Origin: Bacteroidales bacterium
GTDB lineage: Bacteria > Bacteroidota > Bacteroidia > Bacteroidales > JAGOPY01
Assembly (NCBI GenBank): GCA_017991835.1
Contig: JAGOPY010000001.1
Coordinates: 211,892 to 275,891, forward strand
DNA length: 64,000 nt
Direction: 5' to 3'
The notes beneath the pieces were generated by a model. That model did no database searches. It saw nothing but the letters and a program-made list of their open reading frames with translations, and had not been told where the DNA came from. The translations under genes and the position numbers were made by a program. Below, in pieces: positions 17,860 to 26,237 of this stretch (its first letter is position 1; each line of letters starts with the position of its first letter).

Positions 17860-18321
17860 ATGAATAATGAATTGACAATTATTAAAGGTATCCATCCGGG
17901 ATTTTACCTTGAACGTGAACTCAGACGGCGAAATCTGGGTAAGAGCAAATTTGCAATTTCCGTCGGGGAATATCCACAGACTTTGGTTTCCATCACCAAA
18001 GGAAAACGTAAAATGAATACTTCCCTGGCATTGAAAATTGAAAAGGAACTAGGTCTTGAAGAAGGCTATTTAATGATTCTTCAGATTTATCATGACATTG
18101 AAAAAGAAAAAATGAACCTGAATCTATCACGCCCCGATCTTTCAAAAATAAGGCCGGTTTTGTTTTGGGATACAGAACCGGAAAAAATTAACTGGATATT
18201 GCAGAAAGAAGCGGTAATTAAACGGGTTTTTGAAAGAGGAAATGAGGAAGAAAAAGAAGAATTAATTCGTTTTTACGGGATTGATGCTGTCAATGAAGTT
18301 ATAAAGAATGGCAATTCATAA
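17860..18321 (+). CDS. XRE/HigA-like antitoxin with DUF6922 domain
   Basis: A 153-residue protein: residues about 8-75 form a helix-turn-helix of HigA type (HPGFYLERELRRRNLGKSKF, then SVGEYPQTLVSITKGKRKM), and about 98-150 match DUF6922 (RPVLFWDTEPEKINW, VIKRVFERGNEEE, IRFYG). It probably binds its own promoter and neutralises the nucleotidyltransferase encoded next, with which it overlaps by 14 bases. AT-rich, lysine-rich coding compared with neighbours suggests acquisition. The start ATG lies almost on the predicted transcript start. Confidence 0.8.
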   Translation: MNNELTIIKGIHPGFYLERELRRRNLGKSKFAISVGEYPQTLVSITKGKRKMNTSLALKIEKELGLEEGYLMILQIYHDIEKEKMNLNLSRPDLSKIRPVLFWDTEPEKINWILQKEAVIKRVFERGNEEEKEELIRFYGIDAVNEVIKNGNS

Positions 18322-18955
18322 ATTGTACTATAATACTACAACACCTCTGCTGCTTGAAATCCTGAAGGCTTTGATGGTAAGCGATGAGTTCAGGCCATTC
18401 AGGCTGGTCGGAGGAACCGCATTAAGTTTGCAGCTTGGACACCGGAAATCATTAGATATAGACCTGTTTACAGATAGGGATTACGATTTCATCGACTTTC
18501 AGGCATTGGATAAGTATTTTCATGAGCATTATCCTTATGTCGATGCACCAGATTATCAAATCATTGGTTCAGGAAAATCCTATTATATTGGTAATCATAA
18601 AGATGACAGTGTAAAAGTTGATCTGTATTATACTGATAAATTCATGGAGGAATATCTGGCAATAGATAAAATCAGACTTGCCGGCATGAATGAGATATCA
18701 GCAATGAAATTAGATGTTATCTCCAGAGGCGGTAGAAAAAAGGATTTCTGGGATATCCATGAATTGTTGAATCACTTCAGCATTCAACAAATGCTTGACT
18801 TACATGAGAAAAGGTATCCTTATAGTCATGATTCGTCCCAAATATTAAAAAAGCTGACTGATTTCACCAGCGCTGATGATGACTTTAATCCGTTCTGCCT
18901 GAAAGGCAAACACTGGGAATTAATCAAGCTGGATTTGATTGAATGGTTTAAATAA
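18308..18955 (+). CDS. AbiEii/AbiGii-type nucleotidyltransferase toxin
   Basis: A 215-residue protein with the DNA polymerase beta-like nucleotidyltransferase motif GGTALSLQLGHRKSLDIDLF (GG at 35-36; metal-binding Asp50 and Asp52) and a third acidic site in SVKVDLYY. AbiEii-family toxins transfer nucleotides to tRNA or other targets and give abortive phage resistance; here the pairing with an HTH/DUF6922 antitoxin is the main support. Later segments AMKLDVISRGGRKKDFWDIHEL also match the family. Overlap with the antitoxin gene indicates one operon. The actual target is unknown. Confidence 0.8.
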   Translation: MAIHKLYYNTTTPLLLEILKALMVSDEFRPFRLVGGTALSLQLGHRKSLDIDLFTDRDYDFIDFQALDKYFHEHYPYVDAPDYQIIGSGKSYYIGNHKDDSVKVDLYYTDKFMEEYLAIDKIRLAGMNEISAMKLDVISRGGRKKDFWDIHELLNHFSIQQMLDLHEKRYPYSHDSSQILKKLTDFTSADDDFNPFCLKGKHWELIKLDLIEWFK

Positions 18956-19235
18956 GTATTTTTGCCGCTGGCGATGGAGTTCGCCCTGAACCGCCTCACG
19001 AGCTGATGACTCCTGTTCTTATTGACATTCAAGACTATTTTATGCTGAAAATGTTTTTTACTATTCGGCGGGCTGGTGACACTGGAAGAGATCAGGGTGA
19101 TCTATTATCAGAACAGTAAAACAACTCAGGATTAAACATAAAAGCGAACGATATAAAAGTCCTGATCATCATCAACAACGCCCCGTAAGGCACGGAAAAA
19201 GCATACAATGCGCGGAACTGACCGTGGGCAGTGAT
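18956..19235 (+). pseudogene. Decayed gene remnants including a DsrE-like protein
   Basis: This stretch has no intact gene. From 19138 the frame reads ATA AAA..., giving KVLIIINNAP, stop (19186-19188), GTEKAYNA, which fits the start of DsrE/DsrF-like sulfur-relay proteins (VLIIINDAPYGTEKAYNALR) with the ATG changed to ATA and the Tyr codon changed to TAA; similarity fades by about 19215. Before it, 19009-19053 reads TPVLIDIQDYFMLKM, reminiscent of isochorismatase-like hydrolases, and 19054-19134 reads FGGLVTLEEIRVIYYQNSKT, which I cannot place. The remainder to 19367 shows nothing I recognise. Confidence 0.5.
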
Positions 19236-19367
19236 AAGGTGGTGACTTTTTGAGAGATCTAGGCTTTACAGTTTACAATCCGGGATCTGGAATTTGATTG
19301 CTTGATGATCCTTTGCTAATTCTATTTAAGAATTAAAAATTGTGCACTACAAATTAAACATTAAATA

Positions 19368-19520
19368 GAGGATGTCTCATAAGGATTTAACCACAAAGGA
19401 CACCAAGGAATTCACAAAGGCGCACAAAGATATGTTGACTGATATTCAAACACCTAGTGTTCCTTTGTGATGTACTTTATGCGCCTTCGTGGTTAATAAA
19501 AAGCCTTTTGAGACAGCCTC
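19368..19520. mobile_element. MITE-like element with 17-bp terminal inverted repeats
   Basis: Ends are GAGGATGTCTCATAAGG (19368-19384) and CCTTTTGAGACAGCCTC (19504-19520), inverted with two mismatches; such GAGRCTGTCTCAAAAG ends are known from IS1182-type transposons. Inside, inward-facing copies of an AACCACAAAGGACACCAAGG-type repeat continue the symmetry. It is 153 bp and has no coding capacity. No target duplication is obvious. It ends 10 bases from tRNA-Leu. Confidence 0.55.
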
Positions 19521-19530
19521 TTTGTTCCAG

Positions 19531-19614
19531 TACCCGGGACCGGAATCGAACCGGTACGAGCTTTCGCTCACGGGTTTTTGAGACCAGCGCGTCTACCTGT
19601 TCCGCCACCCGGGC
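19531..19614 (-). tRNA. tRNA-Leu (anticodon CAA)
   Basis: An 84-nt class II tRNA: acceptor GCCCGGG/CCCGGGT, D arm GCGGAACAGGTAGACGC, anticodon loop CTCAAAA (CAA, reads UUG), long variable arm with GAGC/GCTC stem and GAAA loop, T arm ACCGG-TTCGATT-CCGGT. CCA is not encoded. There is a G1-U72 pair and one U-C mismatch in the anticodon stem (position 28-42), so it should be checked for function. Confidence 0.88.
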
Positions 19615-19641
19615 TTAAAGGAGCGCAAAGATAACAGAAAT

Positions 19642-19672
19642 TTTGATATTCCGGCAGATAATGTTACCTTTG
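19642..19672 (+). promoter_or_regulatory. prs promoter
   Basis: TTTG (19642-19645), 19 bases, TACCTTTG (19665-19672): exact Bacteroidota consensus, about 32 bases before the prs ATG. Confidence 0.75.
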
Positions 19673-19703
19673 CAGCCCCAAAAACCTGAAAATCATTCAG
19701 CAT

Positions 19704-20663
19704 ATGGCTAAAAAGCAGGACCTTGTCAGTATCTTCGGCTGCAGAGCAACCTCTGTCCTGGCCGGAAAAATAGCGAAAAGCTACGGGACCGAACCGGGTA
19801 AATCCAGCATTTTCGAGTTCCATGACGGGGAATTCCAGCCTGCTTTCGAGGAAAATGTCCGCGGCCGCCATGTCTTCATCGTCCAGTCGACCTTCCCGCC
19901 GGCCGACAACCTGCTGGAACTGATGATGATGATCGACGCCGCCCGCCGTGCCTCGGCCAAAAATATCGTTGCCGTCATCCCCTACTTCGGGCTGGCCCGG
20001 CAGGACCGCAAGGACCGCCCCCGCGTTTCCATCGCCTCCAAACTGGTAGCCAACCTGCTCACCGCCGCCGGCGTCCAGCGTATCGTTACACTCGACCTCC
20101 ACGCCGACCAGATCCAGGGATTCTTCGACGTGCCGGTCGACCATCTCTTTGCTTCGTCTATCTTCCGCGGTTATATCGAATCGCTGAAGCTCCCGAACCT
20201 GACCATGGCCTCGCCCGACACCGGCGGGACACGCCGCGCCGCCGCTTATGCCAAAGCGCTTCACACCGACTTCGTGATCTGCTACAAGCAACGCTCTAAG
20301 CCCGGACAGGTCGAAACGATGGCTCTAGTCGGGGATGTGAAAGGACGCGATATCATCCTGGTCGACGACATTATCGATACCGGCGGCTCGATCACCAAAG
20401 CAGCCCAGCTCATGATGGACAAGGGAGCAAACAGCGTCCGCGCTTTCGCAACCCACCCGGTCTTCTCCGGCTCGGCCATCGAAAAGATCGAAAACTCGGT
20501 CTTTACCGAAGTCGTCGTCACCGATACCATCCCGCTAAAGGAAAAAAGCAGCAAGATCACCGTTCTGACAACAGCCGACCTCTTCGCCGAAGTGATCCGC
20601 CGTATTGAGAACTTCAAGTCGATCAACTCGTTGTTTATTATGGATGAAAGCGATAAGAAGTAG
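19704..20663 (+). CDS. prs: Ribose-phosphate pyrophosphokinase
   Basis: Makes PRPP from ribose-5-phosphate and ATP for purine, pyrimidine, His, Trp and NAD synthesis. The 319-residue cytosolic protein has the N-terminal FGCRATSVLAGKIA segment, the flexible loop/phosphate-binding region FGLARQDRKDRPR, TLDLHADQIQGFF, and the PRPP-binding motif VDDIIDTGGS (about 215-225). The consensus promoter upstream suggests it starts a transcript. It is followed by two adjoining tandem-repeat tracts, then rplY. Confidence 0.97.
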   Translation: MAKKQDLVSIFGCRATSVLAGKIAKSYGTEPGKSSIFEFHDGEFQPAFEENVRGRHVFIVQSTFPPADNLLELMMMIDAARRASAKNIVAVIPYFGLARQDRKDRPRVSIASKLVANLLTAAGVQRIVTLDLHADQIQGFFDVPVDHLFASSIFRGYIESLKLPNLTMASPDTGGTRRAAAYAKALHTDFVICYKQRSKPGQVETMALVGDVKGRDIILVDDIIDTGGSITKAAQLMMDKGANSVRAFATHPVFSGSAIEKIENSVFTEVVVTDTIPLKEKSSKITVLTTADLFAEVIRRIENFKSINSLFIMDESDKK

Positions 20664-20776
20664 CAGTCGGCAGTCGGCAGTCGGCAGTCAGCAGTCGGCA
20701 GTAAGCAGTCGGCAGTCAGCAATAGAACAATAGAACAATAGAACAATAGAACAATAGAACAATAGAACAATAGAAC
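20664..20776. repeat. Two adjoining tandem-repeat tracts
   Basis: 20664-20720 is built of CAGTCGG-type 7-bp units (eight, with CAGTCAG and CAGTAAG variants), starting right after the prs stop. 20721-20776 is seven exact 8-bp units AATAGAAC, trailing into AATTTAAC. Both unit types recur elsewhere in the window (57310, 59346; 38590, 62808). Confidence 0.9.
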
Positions 20777-20795
20777 AATTTAACAATTTATCTTC

Positions 20796-21380
20796 ATGAA
20801 AACAGTATCTATGAGCGGCTCTCTGAGGGAGAGCGTAGGGAAAAAAGATGCTAAGCTCCAGCGTTCCGAGGGGCGTATCCCGTGCGTGCTTTACGGCGGA
20901 AAAGACCAGATAAAGTTTGTGGCCGATGAAAAATCGTTCCACGAAATCATCTTCTCCCCCGATTCGTATTTTATCAAAATGACCGTCGATGGCAAAACCT
21001 ACGACTGCGTGCTGAAAGACATTCAGTACCACCCGGTCAGCGACACGATCCTGCATGCCGATTTCATCGAATTCAGCATGGACCACCCGCTGACGATGAG
21101 CGTTCCTGTCAGGTTTACCGGAAATGCACCCGGTGTGATCAAGGGGGGGCAGCTGGTGAAAAAATTCAGAAAACTGAACGTTCGCGCTCTTCCGGCCGAC
21201 ATGCCCGAAGCAGTGACCATCGACATCGGCAACCTGGATATCGAGCAGAAAATAACCATCCGGGAAATAGCACAGGAGAAATTCAAGATCCTCGAAAATC
21301 CTGACCGGTATATCGTGGCCATCCGGGCTACGCGCGCTTCGGCCACTCCCGACGGAAAAGGCGAAGCCCCGGCAAAATAA
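20796..21380 (+). CDS. rplY: 50S ribosomal protein L25/general stress protein Ctc
   Basis: A 194-residue two-domain L25 of the Ctc type that binds 5S rRNA. N-terminal L25 domain (about 1-92: GSLRESVGKKDAKLQRSEGRIPCVLYGGK; QYHPVSDTILHADFIEF) and C-terminal TL5-like beta domain (about 95-180: VPVRFTGNAPGVIKGG, LPEAVTIDI-like). The single-domain E. coli protein is half this length. The gene starts 20 bases after the repeat tract and precedes pth by 20 bases, the usual rplY-pth pairing. Confidence 0.95.
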   Translation: MKTVSMSGSLRESVGKKDAKLQRSEGRIPCVLYGGKDQIKFVADEKSFHEIIFSPDSYFIKMTVDGKTYDCVLKDIQYHPVSDTILHADFIEFSMDHPLTMSVPVRFTGNAPGVIKGGQLVKKFRKLNVRALPADMPEAVTIDIGNLDIEQKITIREIAQEKFKILENPDRYIVAIRATRASATPDGKGEAPAK

Positions 21381-21400
21381 GGCCTTCACGGGTCTGAATT

Positions 21401-21952
21401 ATGAAATACCTGATAGCAGGATTGGGCAATATCGGCGACGAATATGCCAACACCAGGCATAATATCGGTTTTGAAGTCGTAACTGCACTGGCCCGGCTGT
21501 CAGGTGTTTCTTTTGAAAGCGGGCGCTATGCCGATGTCGCCCGTCTGAAGATCAAAAACAAAACCCTCATCCTGATCAAGCCCTCCACTTACATGAACCT
21601 GAGCGGCAAAGCTGTCCGATACTGGCTTGAGCATGAAAAGATACCCCTTGAGAACCTGCTGGTGGTAGTCGATGACCTCGCCCTTCCGCAAGGCAAACTG
21701 AGATTACGGCTAAAAGGCGGCCCCGGCGGCCACAACGGCCTCATGAGCATCATCGAAACCCTTGGAACAGAAGAATTTGCCCGGTTGCGTTTCGGCATCG
21801 GGAGTGATTTCGCCAAAGGCTACCAGACGGAATATGTTTTAGGTAGATGGACTTCGGCTGAGGAAGAAATCCTGGTGCCGAAGGTGGCGGAAGCGGTGGA
21901 GATGATCAGGGCATTCGTTATTTCAAGGCCATCCTTTAATTCACCACAATAG
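21401..21952 (+). CDS. pth: Peptidyl-tRNA hydrolase
   Basis: Releases peptides from peptidyl-tRNA dropped by ribosomes. The 183-residue protein has Asn10 and catalytic His20 (GLGNIGDEYANTRHNIGFE), Asn66 (STYMNLSGK), Asp91-92 in VVVDDLALP, and GGPGGHNGL (His111, Asn112). The last four codons and the TAG stop lie inside the left arm of the following inverted repeat, so the natural C-terminus may have been altered by the repeat. Confidence 0.95.
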   Translation: MKYLIAGLGNIGDEYANTRHNIGFEVVTALARLSGVSFESGRYADVARLKIKNKTLILIKPSTYMNLSGKAVRYWLEHEKIPLENLLVVVDDLALPQGKLRLRLKGGPGGHNGLMSIIETLGTEEFARLRFGIGSDFAKGYQTEYVLGRWTSAEEEILVPKVAEAVEMIRAFVISRPSFNSPQ

Positions 21953-22023
21953 TCACATAGGGCACAATAGAAAGCACATAGATCTATTGTGAAACCTATT
22001 GTGTTCTATGTGTCTATTGTGGT
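21943..22023. repeat. Long imperfect inverted repeat between convergent pth and glyS
   Basis: 28-base arms 21943-21970 and 21996-22023 match at 25 of 28 positions; units read CACAATAG/CACATAG. It spans the end of pth and ends 9 bases before glyS, so it can act as a bidirectional terminator. Similar ACCACAA.. units occur in the element at 19368-19520. Confidence 0.75.
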
Positions 22024-22031
22024 TAAAATAC

Positions 22032-23561
22032 TCAGTTTTTCCCTTTTAACCTATTAGCAATTATCCCTGCAATTCCGCCGATATCGATGCGGTCCTGCTT
22101 CATGCTGTCGCGCTCGCGGATGGTGACGGTGTTGTCCTCCAGCGTCTGGTGGTCGACCGTGATGCAGTAAGGCGTGCCAATGGCATCCTGCCTCCGGTAA
22201 CGCCGCCCGATCGAGTCTTTCTCATCATACTGGCACATGTAATCGTACTTCAAACTGTCGAAGATCTCCAGCGCTTTCTCCGGTAAACCGTCTTTCTTAA
22301 CCAACGGGAGCACCGCTGCCTTGACCGGCGCCAGGAACGGCGGGATGTTCAGCACGACGCGCTCGGTGCCATCTTCCAGCTTTTCTTCATGGTACGAATA
22401 ACTCAGCACTGCCAGGAATGTCCGGTCGAGGCCGATAGAGGTCTCGATGACGTACGGTACGAAGCCCTGGTTCTGCTCTGTGTCGAAATACTGGAGCTTT
22501 TTGCCGGAATATTGCTGGTGCGAAGAAAGATCGAAATCGGTGCGGGAGTGGATCCCTTCTAACTCCTTAAAGCCGATCGGGAAATCGAACTCGATATCGA
22601 AAGCGGCATTGGCGTAGTGCGCCAGCTTGTCGTGCTCATGGAAACGGTACTTCTCCTTCGGAATGCCCATTCCCAAGTGCCAGTTCATCCGCTGCTCTTT
22701 CCAGTAGTTGAACCATTTCATCTCTTCGCCGGGCTGGACAAAGAACTGCATCTCCATCTGCTCGAACTCGCGCATCCGGAAGATGAACTGCCGTGCCACG
22801 ATCTCATTGCGGAATGCCTTGCCGGTCTGTGCAATCCCGAAAGGAATCTTCATCCTGCCGGTCTTCATCACATTAAGAAAATTCACAAAGATCCCCTGTG
22901 CCGTTTCGGGACGGAGATAGATCACGCTGGCGTCTTCAGCCACCGAACCCATCTGCGTGGAAAACATCAGGTTGAACTGGCGCACGTCGGTCCAGTTGCG
23001 CGTCCCCGAAACCGGGTCGGCTATCTCCAGGTCGAGGATAAGCTGGCGGAATCCGGCCAGGTCGTTCTCTTCCATGACCTTCACCATCCGGCTGCGCGCT
23101 TCTTCGATCTTTTTGCTGTATTCCAGAATCCTGGGATTGGTCTCCAGGTAAAGTTTCTCGTCGAAGTTCTCTCCAAACCGTTTCCTCGCTTTTTCCACCT
23201 CCTGGTCGATCTTGCCCTGCTGTTTGGCCATGTAATCTTCTACGAGAACGTCGGCACGGTAGCGCTTCTTGCTGTCTTTGTTATCAATCAGCGGGTCGCT
23301 GAAGGCGTCGACATGCCCGGAGGCCTTCCAGGTTGTCGGGTGCATAAAGATAGCCGCATCGATCCCGACAATGTTCTCATGATGCTGTACCATCGACTTC
23401 CACCAGTACTGGCGGATATTGTTCTTCAGTTCGACGCCATATTGTCCATAATCGTAAACCGCGCTCAGTCCGTCATAAATTTCACTCGAAGGAAATACAA
23501 AGCCGTATTCCTTGGCATGGGAGATGATCTTTTTAAAGAGTTCTTCGTTGTTTGGCATCAT
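22032..23561 (-). CDS. glyS: Glycyl-tRNA synthetase, single-chain (alpha2) type
   Basis: Class II synthetase charging tRNA-Gly. The 509-residue protein is of the eukaryotic/archaeal-like homodimer form: N-terminal FPSSEIYDGLSAVYDYGQYGVELK, motif 2 region AQTGKAFRNEIVARQFIFRMREFEQMEMQFF, and motif 3 IETSIGLDRTFLAVL, with a C-terminal anticodon-binding domain (APVKAAVLPLVKKDGL). It starts with two adjacent ATG codons (23561, 23558). No alpha/beta-subunit pair is present here. Confidence 0.97.
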   Translation of the reverse strand: MMPNNEELFKKIISHAKEYGFVFPSSEIYDGLSAVYDYGQYGVELKNNIRQYWWKSMVQHHENIVGIDAAIFMHPTTWKASGHVDAFSDPLIDNKDSKKRYRADVLVEDYMAKQQGKIDQEVEKARKRFGENFDEKLYLETNPRILEYSKKIEEARSRMVKVMEENDLAGFRQLILDLEIADPVSGTRNWTDVRQFNLMFSTQMGSVAEDASVIYLRPETAQGIFVNFLNVMKTGRMKIPFGIAQTGKAFRNEIVARQFIFRMREFEQMEMQFFVQPGEEMKWFNYWKEQRMNWHLGMGIPKEKYRFHEHDKLAHYANAAFDIEFDFPIGFKELEGIHSRTDFDLSSHQQYSGKKLQYFDTEQNQGFVPYVIETSIGLDRTFLAVLSYSYHEEKLEDGTERVVLNIPPFLAPVKAAVLPLVKKDGLPEKALEIFDSLKYDYMCQYDEKDSIGRRYRRQDAIGTPYCITVDHQTLEDNTVTIRERDSMKQDRIDIGGIAGIIANRLKGKN

Positions 23562-23576
23562 TTAGGGTATTATTGC

Positions 23577-23700
23577 TACTGGTCAATTGCTCAATTGTTA
23601 TATGGTTCAATAGTTATTGGCTTGGTAATTTATGAAATATTCTCTCTGATTGCCCCTTAACACAATAACAATTGAACAGTCGAACAATTGAACGCAAATT
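23577..23700. repeat. Repeat-bearing gap with CAATTG/GAACAATTG units
   Basis: The gap between glyS and the M48 peptidase gene holds CAATTGCTCAATTG near 23582 and the related ACAATTGAACAGTCGAACAATTGAAC near 23667, the 8-bp AATTGAAC-type unit in degenerate form. No gene is seen. Confidence 0.6.
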
Positions 23701-23704
23701 ACTT

Positions 23705-24511
23705 CTAAGGTAATGAATTCTTAAACGCCTGGTACTCCTCCGGGTATGTTTCCCCCTCTTTTCCGCCCAGCGATTGCCATATCTCATATATTTTTTCAAC
23801 CCTGTTATCGGGGCTGGGATGGGTGCTCAGGAACTCGGGCGGTTGCCCTGCTCCGCCGATTTTCTCAAAGAAACCGGCCACTCCGCGCGCATCATAAGTT
23901 GTTTCGTACAGATACTTCACCGAATATTCATCCGACTCGTATTCATCATCGCGGCTGAAGGCAAGCGAAGCCACACCGGCTGCCAGTTCTGCGGCCATCT
24001 GGGCAAGCACGTTCGGATTTTCACCCAGAACCACGGAAAGGAGAACCTGCAAGCCATATGCTTTTGTCATCTGCTCGGTGGAGTGCCTTTTGGCGGCATG
24101 GGCCATCTCATGCCCCATCACGCCGGCAAATTCCGCATCGTTATCCAGGTATTTAATAAGGCCCGTATAGAAATATATGTATCCGCCAGGCGTACAAAAA
24201 GCATTCAATACCGAATCATCATTAATAATGTGTACATCCCAGTTAAATTCGGTATCAAAATCAACCAGGCCGGTCTGCAGGATCCTATCCCTGACCTGCT
24301 GAATGTGCTGGTACGCATCGGGATACTGACCGGGCTGCAAAAGCGGGAATTCGGCGGGGCTGCTCTGTATCTGCTGCTCCATCTGCAGGCCAAGCTGCTT
24401 GTCGTCCTCGACCGTGAAAATATTGATCCCGTCATTGTCGTCATTGCACGATGACAGGAATATCGGTGATACCATCACCAAAATCCATAAAAAACCGGCA
24501 AATCTTTTCAT
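23705..24511 (-). CDS. M48 family zinc metallopeptidase, lipoprotein
   Basis: A 268-residue predicted lipoprotein protease: signal MKRFAGFLWILVMVSPIFLSSC with lipid-attached Cys22, then an M48 domain with HEMAH (134-138, zinc ligands His134 and His138, catalytic Glu135) and the downstream ligand Glu in SRDDEYESDEYSV. Relatives (BepA/LoiP-like) degrade misfolded outer-membrane proteins. The frame is open 16 codons upstream, but the lipoprotein signal fixes the ATG at 24511. No TPR domain follows, unlike BepA. Confidence 0.92.
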   Translation of the reverse strand: MKRFAGFLWILVMVSPIFLSSCNDDNDGINIFTVEDDKQLGLQMEQQIQSSPAEFPLLQPGQYPDAYQHIQQVRDRILQTGLVDFDTEFNWDVHIINDDSVLNAFCTPGGYIYFYTGLIKYLDNDAEFAGVMGHEMAHAAKRHSTEQMTKAYGLQVLLSVVLGENPNVLAQMAAELAAGVASLAFSRDDEYESDEYSVKYLYETTYDARGVAGFFEKIGGAGQPPEFLSTHPSPDNRVEKIYEIWQSLGGKEGETYPEEYQAFKNSLP

Positions 24512-24604
24512 AACTAAAATTTTTCTCAAAAGTAGGCAAATTATAGAGAAAGAAGTCATAATAACCTCTATAAACCCAGAACCTTGGAACCCTGGAACCT
24601 GAAC

Positions 24605-25786
24605 TTACATCAGGAAGCTCATCAGGATTCCTGCGGCCACGGCTGATCCGATGACGCCGGCGACATTCGGCGCCATGGCATGCATGAGCAGGTGGTTCGT
24701 TTTATCGGCTTTCAGTCCTTCCATTTCCGAAACCCTTGCGCTGTCGGGTACGGCCGAGACACCGGCCGATCCGATCAGGGGATTGATCCTGTTCTCAGGT
24801 TTCAGGAAAAGGTTGAGGAATTTCGCAAACAGGACTCCGCCGGCAGAAGCGATGATGAAAGATAATGCCCCAAGGCCAAAGATCATGATCGATTTCGGCG
24901 TGAGGAACACGTCGGCCTGGGTTGAGGCGCCTACAGTCAGCCCGAGAATGATGGTGACGATGTCGATCAGGGCCGATTTGGCCGTATCGGCAAGCCGACG
25001 TGTGACTCCGCTCTCTTTCAACAAGTTGCCGAAAAAGAGCATGCCCAGCAGCGGCAGGGCGCCCGGCGAAATAAAAGTGGTCAGCAGCAACCCGACGATG
25101 GGAAACATGATCTTTTCAAGACGTGAGACGGCCCTTGGGGGTTTCATCCGGATCAGACGCTCTTTTTTGGAGGTCAGCAGCCGCATGACCGGTGGTTGTA
25201 TGACCGGAACGAGCGCCATGTAAGAATAGGCTGCGATGGCAATCGGGCCTATCAGGTTCTGTGTCTGGAGTCCGTTTACAATCCCGCCGTTGGCCAGGCG
25301 GGATGAAAGAAAGATAGCCGTCGGGCCGTCGGCACCACCGATGATGCCGATAGCGGCCGCCTCCGGCAGATTGAATCCGATCAGTAAGGCGCCGATAAAG
25401 GTTACGAAAATACCTATCTGCGCCGCTGCACCGAGCAGGATCAGTTTCGGATTCGAGATCAGCGACGAAAAATCGGTCATCGCGCCGATCCCCAGGAAGA
25501 TCAGTGGCGGATAGATGCCTTTCAATACGCCGTAATAGAGATAATTCAATACGCTCCCCTGCTCATAGATGCCTATCTGGAAGGAAATGCTATCCGACTG
25601 GAAAAACGGGATATTTCCAATCAGGATGCCTGTTCCGATCGGGATCAGCAATAAAGGTTCATATTCAAATTTTATCGCCAGGAAAATAAAAATCAACCCC
25701 ACAAGGATCATGATCAGGTGCCCGGGTGTGGCATTGGCGAATCCTGTGTATTCCAAAAACCGGTAAATTCCGTCAAGTGCGTTCAT
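24605..25786 (-). CDS. Sodium-translocating decarboxylase beta subunit
   Basis: Integral membrane subunit (about 393 residues, 9 or more spans) that decarboxylates carboxybiotin and pumps Na+ out. Family marks: IGIIGGADGPTAIF with the Na+-site GADGPT, SSRLANG, and the C-terminal MHAMAPNVAGVIGSAVAAG. Genes upstream encode the biotin carrier, gamma and alpha subunits, so it belongs to a methylmalonyl-CoA (or related) decarboxylase. An upstream TTG at 25798 would overlap the carrier gene; the ATG at 25786, 4 bases after its stop, is chosen. Confidence 0.93.
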   Translation of the reverse strand: MNALDGIYRFLEYTGFANATPGHLIMILVGLIFIFLAIKFEYEPLLLIPIGTGILIGNIPFFQSDSISFQIGIYEQGSVLNYLYYGVLKGIYPPLIFLGIGAMTDFSSLISNPKLILLGAAAQIGIFVTFIGALLIGFNLPEAAAIGIIGGADGPTAIFLSSRLANGGIVNGLQTQNLIGPIAIAAYSYMALVPVIQPPVMRLLTSKKERLIRMKPPRAVSRLEKIMFPIVGLLLTTFISPGALPLLGMLFFGNLLKESGVTRRLADTAKSALIDIVTIILGLTVGASTQADVFLTPKSIMIFGLGALSFIIASAGGVLFAKFLNLFLKPENRINPLIGSAGVSAVPDSARVSEMEGLKADKTNHLLMHAMAPNVAGVIGSAVAAGILMSFLM

Positions 25787-25790
25787 CTTA

Positions 25791-26213
25791 TCAGCCAATT
25801 TCCATTAAAACATCCCCTTCCAGAATAGTGTCGCCGGGTTTGACCTTTACTTTGGCAACAATCCCATCCTTTTCGGCATAAATGGTGTTTTCCATTTTCA
25901 TGGCTTCATAAACGATCAGTTTATCGCCTTTTTTCACTTCATCGGCTTCCCTGACGAAAACCTGCATGATATTCCCCGGAAGAGGAGATCTGACCTCAAC
26001 CGTACCGCTGATCTTCTTTTTGAACTTATGGGCGCTTTTCGGAACGGAGGGCTCGGAGCGGACAAGGATCGGCGTTTTCGACTGTTTTGGCTCACGGCTG
26101 ACCTCTACCTGGTAAAGTGATCCGTTCACCTCTACCTCGGCTATGTTGTTGTCGAGCTTCTTGATCTCGACCTCGTATTCCTGTCCTTTGATCTTAAACT
26201 TGAAAGTTCGCAT
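25791..26213 (-). CDS. Biotin carboxyl carrier protein of the decarboxylase
   Basis: A 140-residue biotinyl protein. The C-terminal 70 residues form the biotinyl domain with the attachment site EAMKMEN (biotin on Lys106) and the lead-in SPLPGNIMQVFV. The linker (about 40-70) is Lys/Pro/Ser-rich rather than the Ala-Pro linker of Proteobacteria. It carries the carboxyl group from the alpha to the beta subunit. Confidence 0.92.
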   Translation of the reverse strand: MRTFKFKIKGQEYEVEIKKLDNNIAEVEVNGSLYQVEVSREPKQSKTPILVRSEPSVPKSAHKFKKKISGTVEVRSPLPGNIMQVFVREADEVKKGDKLIVYEAMKMENTIYAEKDGIVAKVKVKPGDTILEGDVLMEIG

Positions 26214-26237
26214 GGTCTGGTCGTGTTTATCATCCGG

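Noticed and set aside
20664..20776. Possible CRISPR-like array
   Set aside because: The units are 7-8 bp, directly adjoining, with no spacers and no cas genes nearby; this is a microsatellite-type tract.
22617..23660. A 347-codon open frame on the plus strand opposite glyS
   Set aside because: Shadow of the glycyl-tRNA synthetase gene, which has all class II motifs on the minus strand.
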